This document shows, piece after piece, positions 1 to 13,490 of a stretch of DNA of 64,000 bases. Where the stretch lies: the NCBI RefSeq assembly GCF_003369915.1, contig NC_046677.1, forward strand, positions 5,580,001 to 5,644,000, read 5' to 3'. Each line of letters begins with the position of its first letter. The stretch's first letter is position 1. The notes below the pieces were generated by a model. It did no database searches. It was not told the DNA's origin and was given only the letters and a program-made list of their open reading frames with translations. The translations under genes were made by a program, and so were the position numbers. The stretch comes from Drosophila miranda. Its lineage: Eukaryota; Arthropoda; Insecta; Diptera; Drosophilidae.

Positions 1-1002
1 CGACCTCTGGGTGGGGAAGGTTACGTCCTTTGATGAAAGTGAAAGATAGTCGTATTAATCTCTACTCCACAGGAAATACAGATTTTAGTAGCCGTACGTA
101 TATCTACATAAAAAAATTCAAATGTAATAAACTGAAATTGTTCTCATTTCCTGTGTTTATTTTTCCATTTTAATTGTGGTTTCAAACTGGTTTTGGTCTT
201 GGGTCTATTGGCCTTTCGTTATTATTATTCTTGATTGTAGCAGAAGACCAAAAAGTAAGAGTCCAAAAAGTAAGTCCCTTTCCTAATCATCGGGAATCAT
301 AGAAAACGATGGAAAAGACTCATTTGTGGGAAACGTCACCGCTTAGAGGATTATCAAAGATTTGACCTATGGAGCAATTGAAACCCCACAAAACCCCGAC
401 GTAGAGGGGGGCAGAGGGATATGTACTGGCCACCGACGCGGCGGTCAAAATATGGTATTATAATATTTGGGATTTTGTTTGGCATACAAAAAAACTTTAT
501 GTTTGATATGGACTAATTAATGTAGTATACAATAACAATTTAAGTTTCCCTTACACGACTTTAATTGATGCAGACAAAAGAGAGAGAGACTGCGGACTAT
601 AGACATGGAAAAAATAGCCCCCCAAAGGGATGGAAAATTTCCAAGTTTAAATTTAATGAATATATTCAAGATCAAAAGAAAATGGGAAATTATAAAGATA
701 ACTTAATGTAACAAACAAAATGTATTGTAGAAAAATAAGTATTATTATCAAAATAAATTTTTAAATAAATATATGATAATAAATATACAAAATAAATAAA
801 AAAATAAAAATAAATAACAAATACAAAATAATTAAAAAATAAAAATACAAAAAACAATACAAAAAAAAACAAAAATAAAAGAAATAAAAAATATATATAT
901 CTACAAATAAAAAAATTAGATATTCAGTTTTTAAATACAAAATTAGAAAAATAAAATAAAATTGTTTTTGATTTAAAAATAAATAGGCCCATATTTAATG
1001 AA
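1..1002. other. AT-rich non-coding DNA
   Basis: No convincing gene is visible. From about 690 to 1000 the strand is almost pure A/T with short AAATAA-type runs, giving only chance frames rich in Phe, Tyr and Ile on the minus strand. The stretch leads directly into the first mini-me element, consistent with the preference of these elements for AT-rich targets. Confidence 0.6.
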
Positions 1003-2116
1003 AAAACGAGGGGGAACGTTGTGAGTTGCTGCGGACACCGCAACTCTACGGTTATACCCGATACTAAGTCAGTATGGCTCTCCTCCGGCAGACGCCGCTA
1101 ATATTGAACGACACGACAAAGAGTGCGTGCGAGAGAGACAGAAAATCAGTCTGAGCGTGACGTCGGGCGCTGCGAAGCCAGTGCAAATTGATTTGTTCCT
1201 TTTGGCTACAAAAATGATCCGATCTGATCCAGATTCAGCAATCTGATAGATATGGTCGTTATCTATGATTTTTAGTTTTCTCGAATGTGCAATATTGTGG
1301 ATGCAACAGATTTTCGTCCTTTGTGTGGGCGGAAGGGGGTGGGGCGAAATTTTAAGATACACGTTTTATAGTTAGATCTAACAGGAGTGCGGATACCAAA
1401 TTTGGTTACTCTAGCCTTAATAGTCTCTGAGATTTGTGAATATCCCCAGATTTTCGTCCTTTGCGTGGGCGGAAGGGGGTGTGGCGAAATTTTGAAACAA
1501 ACTGGTCTCGGTCCGATATATTAGGAGTGTGGATACCAAATTTGGTTGCTCTAGCTTTTGTAGTCTCTGAGATCTAGGCGCTAATGTTTTACTCTAAGCA
1601 AAGCCGCCTATGCTACGTGTGTGTTAGAGAGAGAAAGGGCGAGAAAAAATGAAATTGTTTTCTTGATGCTGGCTATAATAATAATACGATCCAATTCAGA
1701 TTCCGCAGTCTTAAAGATATGGTCATTCTCTACAATTCTACGTTTTTGGTTTTCTCATATCTTTAAAATTGTGGATGCCACAGATTTTCGTCCTTTGTGG
1801 GGGCGGAAGTGGGCGGGGCGAAGTTTTGAAATATTTGTGTAGCAGTGACATATCACAGAAGTCTGGATCCAAAACATCGTTGCTCTAGCTCTTATAGTCT
1901 TTGAGCACTAGGCGCTGAAGGGGACGGACAGACGGACAGACGGACGGACGGACAGACGGACAGACAGACAGGGCTCAATTGACTCGGCTATTGATGCTGA
2001 TCAAGAATATATATACTTTATGGGGTCGGAAACGATTCCTTCTGGACGTTACACACATCCACTTTTACCACAAATCTAATATACCCCAATACTCATTTTG
2101 AGTATCGGGTATAAAA
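1003..2116 (-). mobile_element. mini-me/DINE-1-like non-autonomous Helitron, copy 1
   Basis: The element is read on the minus strand. Its plus-strand right edge is the 5' side and carries TTATACCCGATACT-type subterminal repeats (AGTATCGGGTATAA at about 2100-2113). Its plus-strand left edge is the 3' side: the partner repeat at 1052-1065 is followed by a hairpin (arms 1023-1029 and 1040-1046) about 20 bases from the end, as in Helitrons. Inside are a GACR tetranucleotide array (1922-1970) beside a conserved core ending in ATATATA (1971-2033). The pairing of (GTCY)n and (TA)n proto-microsatellites with a conserved core is the published hallmark of mini-me elements. A motif CAGATTTTCGTCCTTTG recurs at about 1309, 1448 and 1781. 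No protein is encoded. The family name comes from recalled features, not a search. Confidence 0.8.
1922..1970. repeat. GACR tetranucleotide array inside mini-me copy 1
   Basis: A run of GACGGACA/GACAGACG units. It is one 8-bp unit longer than the matching array in copy 2 (17970-18010), so the array length has changed since the copies diverged. Confidence 0.85.
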
Positions 2117-2585
2117 AAATAAAAACGTTTAATTCAAATACTAAATATATATTTATATTTAAATATACTTTATTTAAAAATGAAATATACAGTTTTTTTT
2201 TTATATACAAAATATAATTATTTTAAATAAATTTAAATACTAATGATAAAATGTTATTGAAAACCATTAACATAGATTTTTAAATCCATGTGTAAATATA
2301 CAAGTTTCAGACCTTTTTTCTTTGGGTGCACTTTCTATCCTCTAATCAACTACCTGTATCTGCGTATCTTCTTTCCTAAAAGCTTCGCTGCTCACATCAA
2401 GCGTAAAGTAAAGCAGTAAAATAGTCGTAGTATCCTGTATTGCATCCTCCATTAAACCATTTCCATTTGTTCTGCAATTCCTGTTGGGTTGGCTGGCCTT
2501 GCATTGTGCGTATAAATTATGTACCAGGGAAACGGAGGAAATCCATAGACGAAATCTGATTTTCTTGAAATTTGCATTTGCACAC

Positions 2586-2637
<52 letters not shown>

Positions 2638-5600
2638 ACAAAAATGCGAAATGTGAAATGCGGAACCGAAACCAAAGAACCGGAGAGCGACAACGAATCA
2701 CGTACATACTACCACCGCCAGGAGTGATATATATGCAAGTGTAAAGGAATAGGGTGGGGGGGACAGGGAGGATGTGGATGTGGGGGATACAACCGTGGAG
2801 AGATGCCTAAGCTTAAGTGCCATTAGGCACTAGGAGTTCTCGGGTCTCGCCTGCTACCTACCTCGGAGGCATGTTACAAATGTACATAATGCATATTTAA
2901 AGAGTTGGCTGGCAAGTGCCAAAAATCGAATATTTTAGTCCGGGAGTAGTCGCAGGAGCAGGAGCAGGAGCAATTGCCAGCAGCATGGGAGGCCTGTGAG
3001 AGATCCTTGGCACTTAGCAGGCAACGTTTCTTTAGGTCTCCTGCTTGCTGCATTCTAGCTGAAAGTGTGGCAAATACTTATGGGATGCACATTGAATTAG
3101 GCTTACGAAATGGAGCTACTCAAAAGGTGCACGATTCTTTAGTGTGGAATATTGGAATAATTATCGCACGAAATCTGGCACAGGAAATATTGGAATTGTT
3201 CTTTCAGCTCTGTTCTGGTTCTGTTGTATCTCTGGTTCTGGCCAATTTTTTCACTTTTGGTTCACGCGTTGATGTGTTCCGTGTTCGACATGAAAACCAC
3301 AAGGAAAAAAGGTTTTTTTTTTTTATCCGAAGGCCATAAGTTGGCTATAAATTTATACCAACTGTAGGACAGTGCGGACAATACATATATATGTATGTGC
3401 ATACAGATGTACTATCCGAGTGCTAACTTCTTCTTTCTGGCACATTTTTTTTTGCATGCCCGCCTGCCTGCCTGCCACTTGAGTAATTAAATTCAGCATC
3501 GCCATGCCACACGCCCGCAGTGCCACACAAGGGAGAGAGGGAGACGGGAACTGTGCTGTGCTGTGCTGTGGGCAATGGGCGTGGCATTAACTCTTTTGTG
3601 GTTTAACATTTTTGTGGTTAAATGAATTTAAAACGCGCATCGTCGCGCCCCAAACTTTCACACAGGTGCCAAAGTGACAACAACAAATTGCCCGCTTGCT
3701 CTACGGCTCTGGCTCTGTCTCTCTGCCTCTCTGGCTCCCTGAAAATTCCACCGATTGCTGTATATGCTGTCGATGACGACGATGTCGACATATGGAAATG
3801 CTGATGGATGCATTCGGATGGGCGGTACAATTCAAGAGGAATTTTCGTTCTCGCCCATTGATATGCAAATTGAGAAAGACAACTAAAAAAAAAACAAAAA
3901 AAAAAAAAACAAAAAAACACAGGTACAGTGGTAGGTAGAGATGGAGGATATACAAAAAACTATAAAGGGATATTTCTATGTTGTCTGTGAGAGATCGAAT
4001 TTTTAAAAAGCTTTCCTAAGCCATAAGGTATTTTTTGCGGTATTTTGTTTATATACGATTTGTTTAATGACACACATTGGTATTTTTTAATTTTTGTTAC
4101 ATGATTTTCATTTTTATAAACGGTATTTAAATATTACTGAGGCTATATTAAATTTACGTCAGCCAGAAGGAAAGCAAAGGAAAACGTTTAAAGAAAGATC
4201 AAATCTAATAGAGTGCAAAATCTGGTTCCAAACGGAGCCCTATTATAGTCAGAGTAGAGAAAAAAAGGTCTTTGGCTCTTTGAACACCTGGCTTTCAAGG
4301 ACTTTTAATACCAGGAACAATGCATGTGGCATGAGTACCGGGTATCTTCGTGTCGCGACCCGTGTTCCGCCTCTACTCAAACGGTTCCGACTGGTTCTAC
4401 CTATTTTTAATGTAATTTATTTGCCGCTGTAATTGTTGTCGTGTGGAAGGGAGTGGAAAAAAAATCGAAAAATTAAAACGAAAATGAAAATCGTATGCAA
4501 ATTGTTTTCTTTAATTGAATCATTTGAAGGCAGGCGACAGTTTTGGAGCGACAACAAATTGCGTTTAACATTTATATCCAATAATTTGCGTTTATCGTGG
4601 AAAATAATTAAACTGAAGCAATAATTAAAATGGGAAATGATAAAAGGAAGTAAAATAAATAAAATAAATATATACATATGAATCATTTAGTGAGAGATTA
4701 TGCGGAGAGGAATCTGTTTGATGGCATTATGAATCTTAACGGTAATTGGCGGTGCGGAATAGTTTGAGAAATATTTCTAAAGCCTTCCAAAGGTAGAAAC
4801 CTTAAAATCTCACAATAACACCATACTACCCTGCCTCAAGCCTTTTAATGTTGCAACAAAAACACATACACACAGACGCATAGACGCACTTCTTTCCGGC
4901 AACAACTCTAAAAACATAGAGGGGAAAAAACTAAAAAGCTTTTCGTCGTCAACTTCCTCGGCAAGTTGCAGGCGGCTCTCTGCATGATAAATGCGGCTTT
5001 CTGATGTACCCCCCTCCCCACCCCCATGTCCGTGTGAGATGTAAAGGATTTGCTGACAGTGCAGGGAGGAGGCACAGAAAGAGTGTGATAGAGAGAGACA
5101 GAGAGAGAGAGAGAGATGGGGGCTTTTAAGGGGGCTGCCTGACAAAACATAACGCGACATGCTTCATTTGTTAGAAAAACAGGAAAAGGATTCTATCTTG
5201 ACTTTACTCCACAGAAACCACATCCAACCCAGAAAAAAACAAAAAAAAAACATGGAGTTTGTTCAACTCGTGTGCCCACACACTTGCATATAAGTTTTTG
5301 TTAACCAAAAACTTTAACTATAATTACTTGGGTTTACCATTTACTTAATTTATAATTAATTTTGTCATTTCCCCTCTCTGTAATGCTGAGGATTATTCTT
5401 TGGGAGGGCGTGACAGGAGTGGAACTCTTTGTAATATTATGCTTTTTGTGGGGTGTTTCTGTTGCTATTTGATTGTATTTTGTATACTTTAAAGGGGGGG
5501 ACACACTGGGTGCAAAATGCAAAGCTAAGGTTTCAATTGTTTTAAAGCAGGGATCGGCAAGGCCCTATCTATCGGCATTATCCATCCAAACACACTGCCA

Positions 5601-5800
5601 ATGTGTGCGGGCCGACCTCTAGCTTAAAGCCCGGGATAATCATTATTTAAAAAACATCCAGACAGAAAAACACTGCTCCCGACTATATAGAGAGAATTTT
5701 GTAAGCCAGAAGTCCAGGAAATTTCACCAGAAACCAGAGCTTAACAGAATAGCATTCATAGTCAGAGATCGAATCCACGTAACATGATCCATAAAGGTGA
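2117..5800. other. non-coding DNA with simple repeats
   Basis: No supported gene. The stretch contains an AT-rich segment just after the mini-me element, a long CT run near 2.6 kb, a (CTGTG)4 run at 3551-3570 and an A-rich run near 3885-3930. Overlapping frames on both strands at 2342-2744 are products of the CT run. A C/G-rich inverted sequence near 5565-5630 (GCCCTATCTATCGGC and flanks) does not resemble a known element. Confidence 0.5.
2593..2635. repeat. (TC)n microsatellite
   Basis: Uninterrupted TC dinucleotide run of 43 bases. Confidence 0.97.
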
Positions 5801-5825
5801 TGACGTGAGCGGTGGGCTGACACAG

Positions 5826-6760
5826 TGAGTAAATGAAAGTGAAAGTGGAAGACAGAGCGCAGTTTGGGCAATCATTAATACTAAGATTATTTGCAGGTTG
5901 TTTAAAAGCAGTACTATCCGCTAATTCAGCTAAACTGTTGACTGAGAACACAGGTGAATGATCTCTCGCACTTGCCTAATTTAAAGCCCTGCTCTCCCAC
6001 AAAGTCACGCATACTGACAACGACTGCAATGCCAGAGAGAGAATATTAGGGAGAGTGGAAAACAAAGCGCATTTTGGGCAATCAATTATGTGGAGATCAT
6101 TTATAGTACCAAAATATAGTGCCAAAATGTCTACCTCTATTACTCTGTTAAATTGTTTCGGACAGCATAAGTGAATGATCTCTCGCGCTCTCAAAAGAAG
6201 TCGTTCCTTTTAACAGCAATGCCAGAGAGAAATGGATTTCACTTAAATTGCAAAAAGATCACACACGCAAAACAAATCACCACACACCCACACGTAGAAG
6301 TTCCGCATTGCATTGCCAGAGTGAGCGAATGAGAGTTAAAGAGGAAGCCCAGCATCGGCAATTAACATGCCCAGATCATTTACAGTAGTGTCATATGAGT
6401 TGACCGAAGCCCTTCTTGCACTTTTGTGTTAAACTTTTAAGCGACAACATATGTAAATGATCACACGCCCTGCTCTCCCAAAAAGTCACGCATATTGACA
6501 GCCGACTGCAGTGCAAGAGAGAGAATACGCTGCTCTTCCAAAAAGTTCCATATTGACAGCCAGGCAGAGAGAGAATAAAAGTGAGAGTGGGAGACGGAGC
6601 GCAGTTTAGGCAATGAAATATGCATAGATCATTTACAGTACTGTTAAATAAGCACTGTCCCATGGCTTCCTCTATTACGCTGTTAAACTGTTGAGTGACA
6701 ACAAGGGTAAATGACCTCCTCTCATCTTCACGGCTCGCGACATTCGGCAAAAAAATTCGG
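5826..6760. repeat. degenerate tandem array, ~0.2-0.27-kb unit, about 4 copies
   Basis: Four diverged units start near 5826, 6046, 6310 and 6575. Each carries the same order of blocks: a purine-rich GAGAGTGGGAGACAGAGCGC-type block, TTTGGGCAAT, AGATCATTTACAGTA, CTGTTAAACTGTTGA, then GTAAATGATC with CTCTCGC. The copies differ by many substitutions and indels. AGATCATTTAC and GTAAATGATCT are reverse complements, so every unit contains an inverted repeat 70-95 bp apart. Minus-strand frames in three units spell related peptides (NDL-x-CxNCA), but this follows from DNA similarity and no frame is shared throughout. A TE-derived satellite is the simplest reading. Confidence 0.65.
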
Positions 6761-9700
6761 TGGGCATCGGTTGGACCCACAAGGGTTCCGCGGCTTGTGT
6801 TAATTACGCGATTAGAAAAGTGATTAAAAACATTAGAAATATGCAATAACTATTGGCACAAATATTAGGAACAATATTTCGTGATGATTTTTTTCAAAAG
6901 TGTGCGTTTTTTTGTCGTTTTCGCTTGTAAAATGCCCTGTGTACGTTTTAAGCTGTATCGCGGTTGTCTGTCATTAGTGGCACAGTTTTCGCTCGAACAT
7001 TTTTGAGTGGAAATGACTTTTTCTTGCACAGGTATGTGGGTTTTTACTCATTTGCGCTTCTCCCGCAAACTGCATGTTTTTTCAGAAATTCCATACACTA
7101 CTTTGACATTTTGTTGCCATTTATTTGGAGGCTGGAAAAGAATTTTCCCCAAAAAAGTATTTTTATAGCCAGAAGTACAGGAAGCGCCCCATATTATTTT
7201 CAATCAAAATACCATTTTTATCTTTAATATATGAACTTTAAATATTATAGAGTCTTGGCAAACGTAACCAACCGTTCTGTTTTGGCACTAGGCCCAACCT
7301 CACTTGGCGCAAATTAGCACTCGATGGCTTACAGATTAGCCATAAATTCAGTTTCCTTGCCAATTGTGTTGCCAAGTGTGTGAACACGATTAAGGTTGTT
7401 AACAGGTTTTTAGGCTATGGTCCGTTCTATCGTTTCTTAAAACAGATTCTCATTAGCATTAAAGAATTAAAGAGAATCTCCTAAGAAAATCAATATCTGC
7501 GGTTCAGGGTCAAGTGGGGAAAATGAAACATCAAAAAGTTGAAACGTCAAATATTTGCCGCATCTTTTGGTCCCGTCTCCGGCGTGTGCCCAAGGGTCAA
7601 AAGAGCAACCAGAAGGAATGGGGGGGATAATGGCAAAAGTGTTGCAGCAAAAGTATCTGTATCTGTATCTGCAACACTGTTCACAAGACACTGTTGTTTC
7701 CAATTTGGTTTTTGTTTTTTTTGTTGTTTCCTGTCTATTTCTTTTGACCTTGTCGTGGGTTGTGGAGGGGGGGAGAAGTGTATTTTGAAATATTATTTCC
7801 AGCTAGAACTTTTGCAGTTATTTTTGGTCGATATGTATATTATATATCACATGGAATGGCATGGAAAATGGGTATATTTTGGCCATGTCCTACTCCCCTC
7901 CTTCTTAATGTTTCTCCTTCTCTAAGAGCATCCAATCTTCGTTGTCAATACACTGGAAAATCCTACAGTTTTGTATCCTTGCTCTGTGTGTGTCTCATAT
8001 TGCCTTTTGGCGGTAACATGTGGAATAGAAGCTCATTCCCGTTGTACCAATTATCGTGTTGCTACTACTGTTACTACTACTGCCGCTCCGGATGCTGCCA
8101 CGACTTCGTACCACTCTCATTTCAGTGTTGCCTCTTGTCTTGTTGTGATTGCGATTGTTACGGCAACAGCGATGGCCGGCACAATACCGCCCCATAGAAA
8201 CAGATACAGAAGTTCAGATACAGGAATACAGAGGAGATATATGTACATATGTATCATAAGCCTGGCCAGCCACCAAGCGTTATGTCCTGTCCCGGACTCA
8301 TACGTGAGTACTGCTCCTGGCTCTGGTTTTTTTTTCCGTGCTGCACACATCCTACGTGATGTTAGAATTTCACTTTTGTTACCACTCCGCTGCTAGACAA
8401 TTGCAACATATTGTTGCGCACCCCCTCCCTCTGGCCTCCTGCCTCCTGCCTCCTTTTCATTTCTGCAAGTGTTTTTCACGTTGTTTTTCTCGTCTCTTTC
8501 TGCCTGTGTGTGTGTGTGTTTTTGCCAGGTTTTTGCTCTATATTTTTTTACGGGCTTGTTGACAGCGACCAAATAGAATTCGATTGGATGGGATTCGAGC
8601 GGTGCGGTGCGGTGCGGTGCGGTGCGGCGCGTCGAGTGAAAATGGAATTAGCTGTTTATGTTTGCGGCTTCTAATTGGAAACCCTATGCGGGTATCAACC
8701 TTATGGCTACTCGAATGATTATATTTCCATATATATTCAATAGATCATCTTTAAATCTTTGGCCATTTGCTGGCAATCCCTTCTGGTGCTCAAGGAGGAG
8801 CTTTAAAGGTTTTGGAAATTCATTTGAAATTTATTAAAAATAAAATTGTGAAATGCCACACTCTCCCTCCGTCTATCTATCACTCACTAATCTGTCACGT
8901 AAATTTCAAACGTTCTTTCTCTCTTGATGAAAATGAGAATGATGAACAAGCATTTATATTTATTTATTCTCTACACACAATGCCCCTCCCGTATATGTAC
9001 ACATTGTGTATGCGGTTTTTCCATTATGTTTGCAAAAGAAAAATCTGTACAAAAAACCAGAAGATGCGGAGGCATGGCGAGGGGAAACGAGAATCAATTT
9101 AATTTTACAATATCCGCTTTATACTACCTGGGAAGACCCTGGAAAGACGTGACCAATTTAGTCCGAGTAACAAATATTTTCTTGTTGTCCCCTTATTTAT
9201 TTTGTAATGAAATCAACATTCTCTCTCTGAGGGAGGAATGAGGGCGGGTCCTGGTCCTCGGAACCATCGAAAATACAGCAGCAACAGCTGTGTCCTGGCG
9301 GTAATAGGCGTTTAAGAATAATTAAGTAATAATTTGATTTCGTTTTTTATGTCTCTTGTGCCTTTTTTTTTTGCTGTTGCTGTTGGGTCATTATGTTTTC
9401 TTTAATGGTTTTTGGCCGCTCGTTCTCTTCTCTTAAAGAATGTCCTTTGTGGAACTGGGCATTCAATTGGCCTGTTGCCTTACTCAGAGAATGGGTTGAG
9501 GGGCACATCCATGGCGGTTGGGAGAAAAAGCATCCTGTTTGAAAACAAATTTTTGAATTATCAATGGCTTTCAAAATTTAATAGATAAATAATCGATGAC
9601 CTTAAAGCAGTCGGAGATATATTATCGATATTTTTTAAATAATAAAAAGATAATTAATCGATAACTTTTAGTAATATGAAAGGAAAAAATTATATATATC

Positions 9701-12700
9701 ATTATTCGATAACCAGAAAAATTTAAAATATCAATTATCAATGAATATAGAAAAAAAAATTAATTAATGACTTAAAAAAATTATTTTAACATATGTATAT
9801 GCATTAATAAAAATAATATTCTATGTCTTAAAAAAAATTGATAATTAATCGAGTACTTAAAAACATATTTTAATAGATGAATAATCTATAAAAATATTTT
9901 TCGATGTCTGATAAATATAAATAATTAAAAGAACACTTAATAAAATATTTAAAATGATGAATAATCTATACAAATTATATGTCTAAAAAAATAGATAAAT
10001 TTTAAAAAATGAATGCTTGCATTCTTTTTGACTAATTTTTAATAATTTTTTACGATTCAAGGCGAAAGGAAGCTGAGGAAAGGCATTTATGGCATAAGAA
10101 CTAGGAAAATATTCTACAAATATTCTTTACATTTTTCTCTATTTTTAGAAGCATTTTGTCGCGTTTTTCTGTCAATTAAAAAATCTCTTAAATTATTTTC
10201 TATTTTTGACAGAATTTTGTCGCGTTTTTCTGTCAATTAATCTTTGTCTATTGTCTAATGGCTGATCTGAGGGGTCATGCCAATAATCTCGTAAATGAAC
10301 TTCAAATCTGAAACCTCTTCTCCGCACTTCTCTCCAAGTACCAAAAAAATACCCATAAAAGGTAGGATATTTTTCAACAAATAATTAACAAAAATCAATG
10401 GAGCCAACAAAAAAAAACGGTTAAAGGTATTTGAAGCTCATTTTCACGTTTATAAATACGTGGGGTATGTGTCTAGACAGCTTCACCTTTTTTTTTTCTG
10501 CTTGTGGGTCAAATGAAGTGGAGAGAAAGAAAATACCCAAATGGAAAATTTGTTTTGTTTTTTATTCTCATAATTCTTTCCTGCAGTGTCAGCAGGTGAA
10601 AAGAGAACCTGAGAACAAAAAGAAAAGGAAAAAAAAATAGTGAAGCTGTAAGGATTTTCATTCCATTTTCACTTGTGTTAATTTCAAGAATTTCCTCGTG
10701 TGAAAACTAGAGTTTTCTTCACACAAGTCCAGAGATGGATCTCTTACAGATGTCCTGCCACTCTTTGTCCCCCCTTTACCACCACCCCTCTCTCAATTAA
10801 CATGCATTCATTCAACGTCTTTCTGTATCTTTCATCGTCTAATCAGGGCCTTTGTTTGCACTTTCACTTGCATTGCATTGCATTGCCCTTTTTTTTTGTT
10901 GTTGTTTTGGGCCTGCTTGCACTCTGCCAAAGACATTTTCAATGACACTTCAGCACACTCGCACAGTAGGTGGGCGGCAAGGCATGTCATGGCATGGCAT
11001 GTCATGACAGGTTGGGTTTGATTTCCGCCTCCCACTCATCAGACCCATTTAAGGGTTGTTAGCAGCTCTACCCCTCGCTCCTCTCTCCTCTCTACCGAAT
11101 ACATTTTTGCCTATTTTGCACCTTTTTGCCTCACAGACTCGACTCGAAATCATCCTCTGCCTCTTCTTCGACATTGTCAAAAATTCATAATTGAACAGTT
11201 TCCCCTCATCGATGGACGGGGCTAGGGGTGGTGGATGGAGTGAGGGGGAATATGCATGAGTATGGCCATGGCCAAGTGCTTTTACAGTGGCGCATTTGGC
11301 CCAAAACTGAATATCTTCTACTCGTTAATAATTCAAGAGCTTTTAATGTCATGAATATTCATCAAATTTTCGAGCATGATTTGATTTTATTGCGTATTTT
11401 CTATGACGTGGCAGAATGTTGGCCCATTGGCTGGTATGGGGTTAACAAGTGTGTGTGTGTGGGTGTGTGTGTATCGAGTGCGTGTATGCCATGCCCTTCA
11501 ATATGTTGCACAGCCATTAAGCCACAGCCATTTTATTGGTATAATAATCGATTAAGATATACATGCTTTCGATTATGCGATAGTTCGATATATAGAAGAA
11601 TATTCCCGGATAGAATCTGTAAGCTGGAGATACAAAAAGGAAGATTGGGTGCTCGAAATCTAATTTTATTACCCCAAAAGGGTGCTCCACTTGAACCCCC
11701 CTCTGCCACGCCCAATCCTTTATATTTTGAAACAATTTTTTTAGTTGGAACTGTGCCATAAAGTGTTTCGATTTACAAAATATACAAATCATGGCTAAAC
11801 GAATGGTGGCAGTGGCAGCTTTAACCTCATTCACGGCTAATCATTTCGATTACTGGAAGTATTCAGTTCATGCCCATTAAATGGCTATTTGCTTATCAAT
11901 TTCGTGTCAACCCCACCAGGACGTCACCCCCCACCCTGGGACACTCCATTCATCAATTGCTGGGCCATGATGTTGTTGTTTCGGCCTTTAAGCCCAGCCA
12001 TGCATGGCGGTGCCCTGCTCTGAGGCTACGTGAGACAAAGAGAAATGCCACTTGACAATCGTAAGGGGGGAGGGGGCAGTGGTGGTGGAGGGGGTTGGGG
12101 GGGAGAGTTTTCCGTCAAATGAAATCAAATGATTTGCCGTGCAACTGATTTATGCTTAATTTATAGAGCACCACCGAGAAGGGGCAAAATGCCTGACCGG
12201 CATTGTAAATAAATTTCCAGCAGACCCAATCCGATGAAGACATAAACCCAAACTGGCACAAGGCACGAGTCGACACAACACGAGAGTCGAGTCCTTTAAG
12301 AGAGAATCAGCCACTCTCTCTCGCGCTCGCTCCCTTGCTGAATAGAGAGAGGGCAAATAATGTTGACCAAGTTTTTGGTTGCGGTAGGACGGGAGTTCGG
12401 CCAAAAGCCGAAGCCAAAAGTAGAGCAACAGACGGTGCCGGCTAACGGCTGGCCCGTATAAGAGTCGCCGGGATATAAGAGAGTGCGGCATAAAGGTATA
12501 AATTTGCCAACGTTATGATTTGAATTTTTTTTTCTTACGTATAATAATACTATTAGAAAAAGATCTCCCACATCAAGGATTGCTTTTCTTTAAGTTTCTT
12601 TATCGACAGCCTGTTTACCTTTTTATCGACTTTTAAGGATTATAATCGCTTTACATTCGATTTGCGAAAAATACAAAATTCAGCTCAAGGTTTTTTCTGA

Positions 12701-13490
12701 TGCAATCTCGAACAATGATTGCATTCCGTTGTCTAACCCCCATGGCATCCTCCACTGGCCACCACCCTTTGGGTCCTGTCACAATACTGAAAACATATTT
12801 CTGTTGCATTTGTCGCCGGAGCTCCAGCTCCTTGCTCCTTGCTCCTTGCTCCTAGCTCCTGCTCCTGCTCCCAGCTCGTCAGCCAAAATGCAAATATCGC
12901 ACTAAACATAAATCGAAGCATTTTCAATAAATTCCCATGGCATCGTCGTCGATGTCTCCGCTCCCTTTGGGTGGGGCGAAAAATAATAAAAACTAAAAAA
13001 TTGTCAACGAAACAGTGAGACACGAGAACAATGTGTTTCACTATTTGCAATTGAATTTGGCGCTGTTGATTTGCCATCCCTCTCCCATCCCCCCTCTCCT
13101 CTTTGCCATCTCTTGTATTTTATTTGAAATGGATGCCGTTTTCGGGGGTGTGGGGGCGGGAGCTGAGTGGAACAATGGGCAGATCGATTGGTTTTCGAGC
13201 AGGAAAAAAGATGAAAATACTTTTGTGGATTTTATATTGCTCAAAAAAAAGTTGTTTAAGTTTCTAGGAATTTTATTTTGTATTATATTTAGTTGGTTTG
13301 ATAATAAATAAAACTATAGAAGGTATTCAGGAAAATCGATTATATTTATTACACATTTTTTTTAAAATAATTTTAAATTTTTCTTCGCCACAGTTGGCTG
13401 GTAAATTTGTATCTACTATTTGCCTTGAAATAGTTACTTTTATAGACTTGTTTTGTATTAAAAATTTCCTAGTTATAAACTGCTTTCAAT
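6761..13490. other. non-coding DNA, no supported gene
   Basis: Several frames exceed 100 codons (for example around 7.5-8.4 and 11.2-11.8 kb), but they overlap on both strands, run through low-complexity sequence and lack similarity to any family I recognise. Local features are (GGTGC)n at about 8607-8630, a TCGAT-rich A/T segment at 9560-10020 with a loosely repeated AATTAATCGATnACTTAAAAA motif, and CTCCTTG repeats at 12825-12870. It could be intronic or intergenic regulatory DNA. Confidence 0.45.
10139..10240. repeat. 61-bp direct duplication
   Basis: CTATTTTT plus TTTTGTCGCGTTTTTCTGTC and AATTAA occurs twice, at 10139-10178 and 10199-10240, with the repeats offset by 61 bp. It lies in otherwise unremarkable AT-rich sequence. 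Confidence 0.85.

Noticed and set aside
2342..2744. Overlapping frames on both strands
   Set aside because: Produced by the CT dinucleotide run (Arg-Glu or Ser-Leu repeats).
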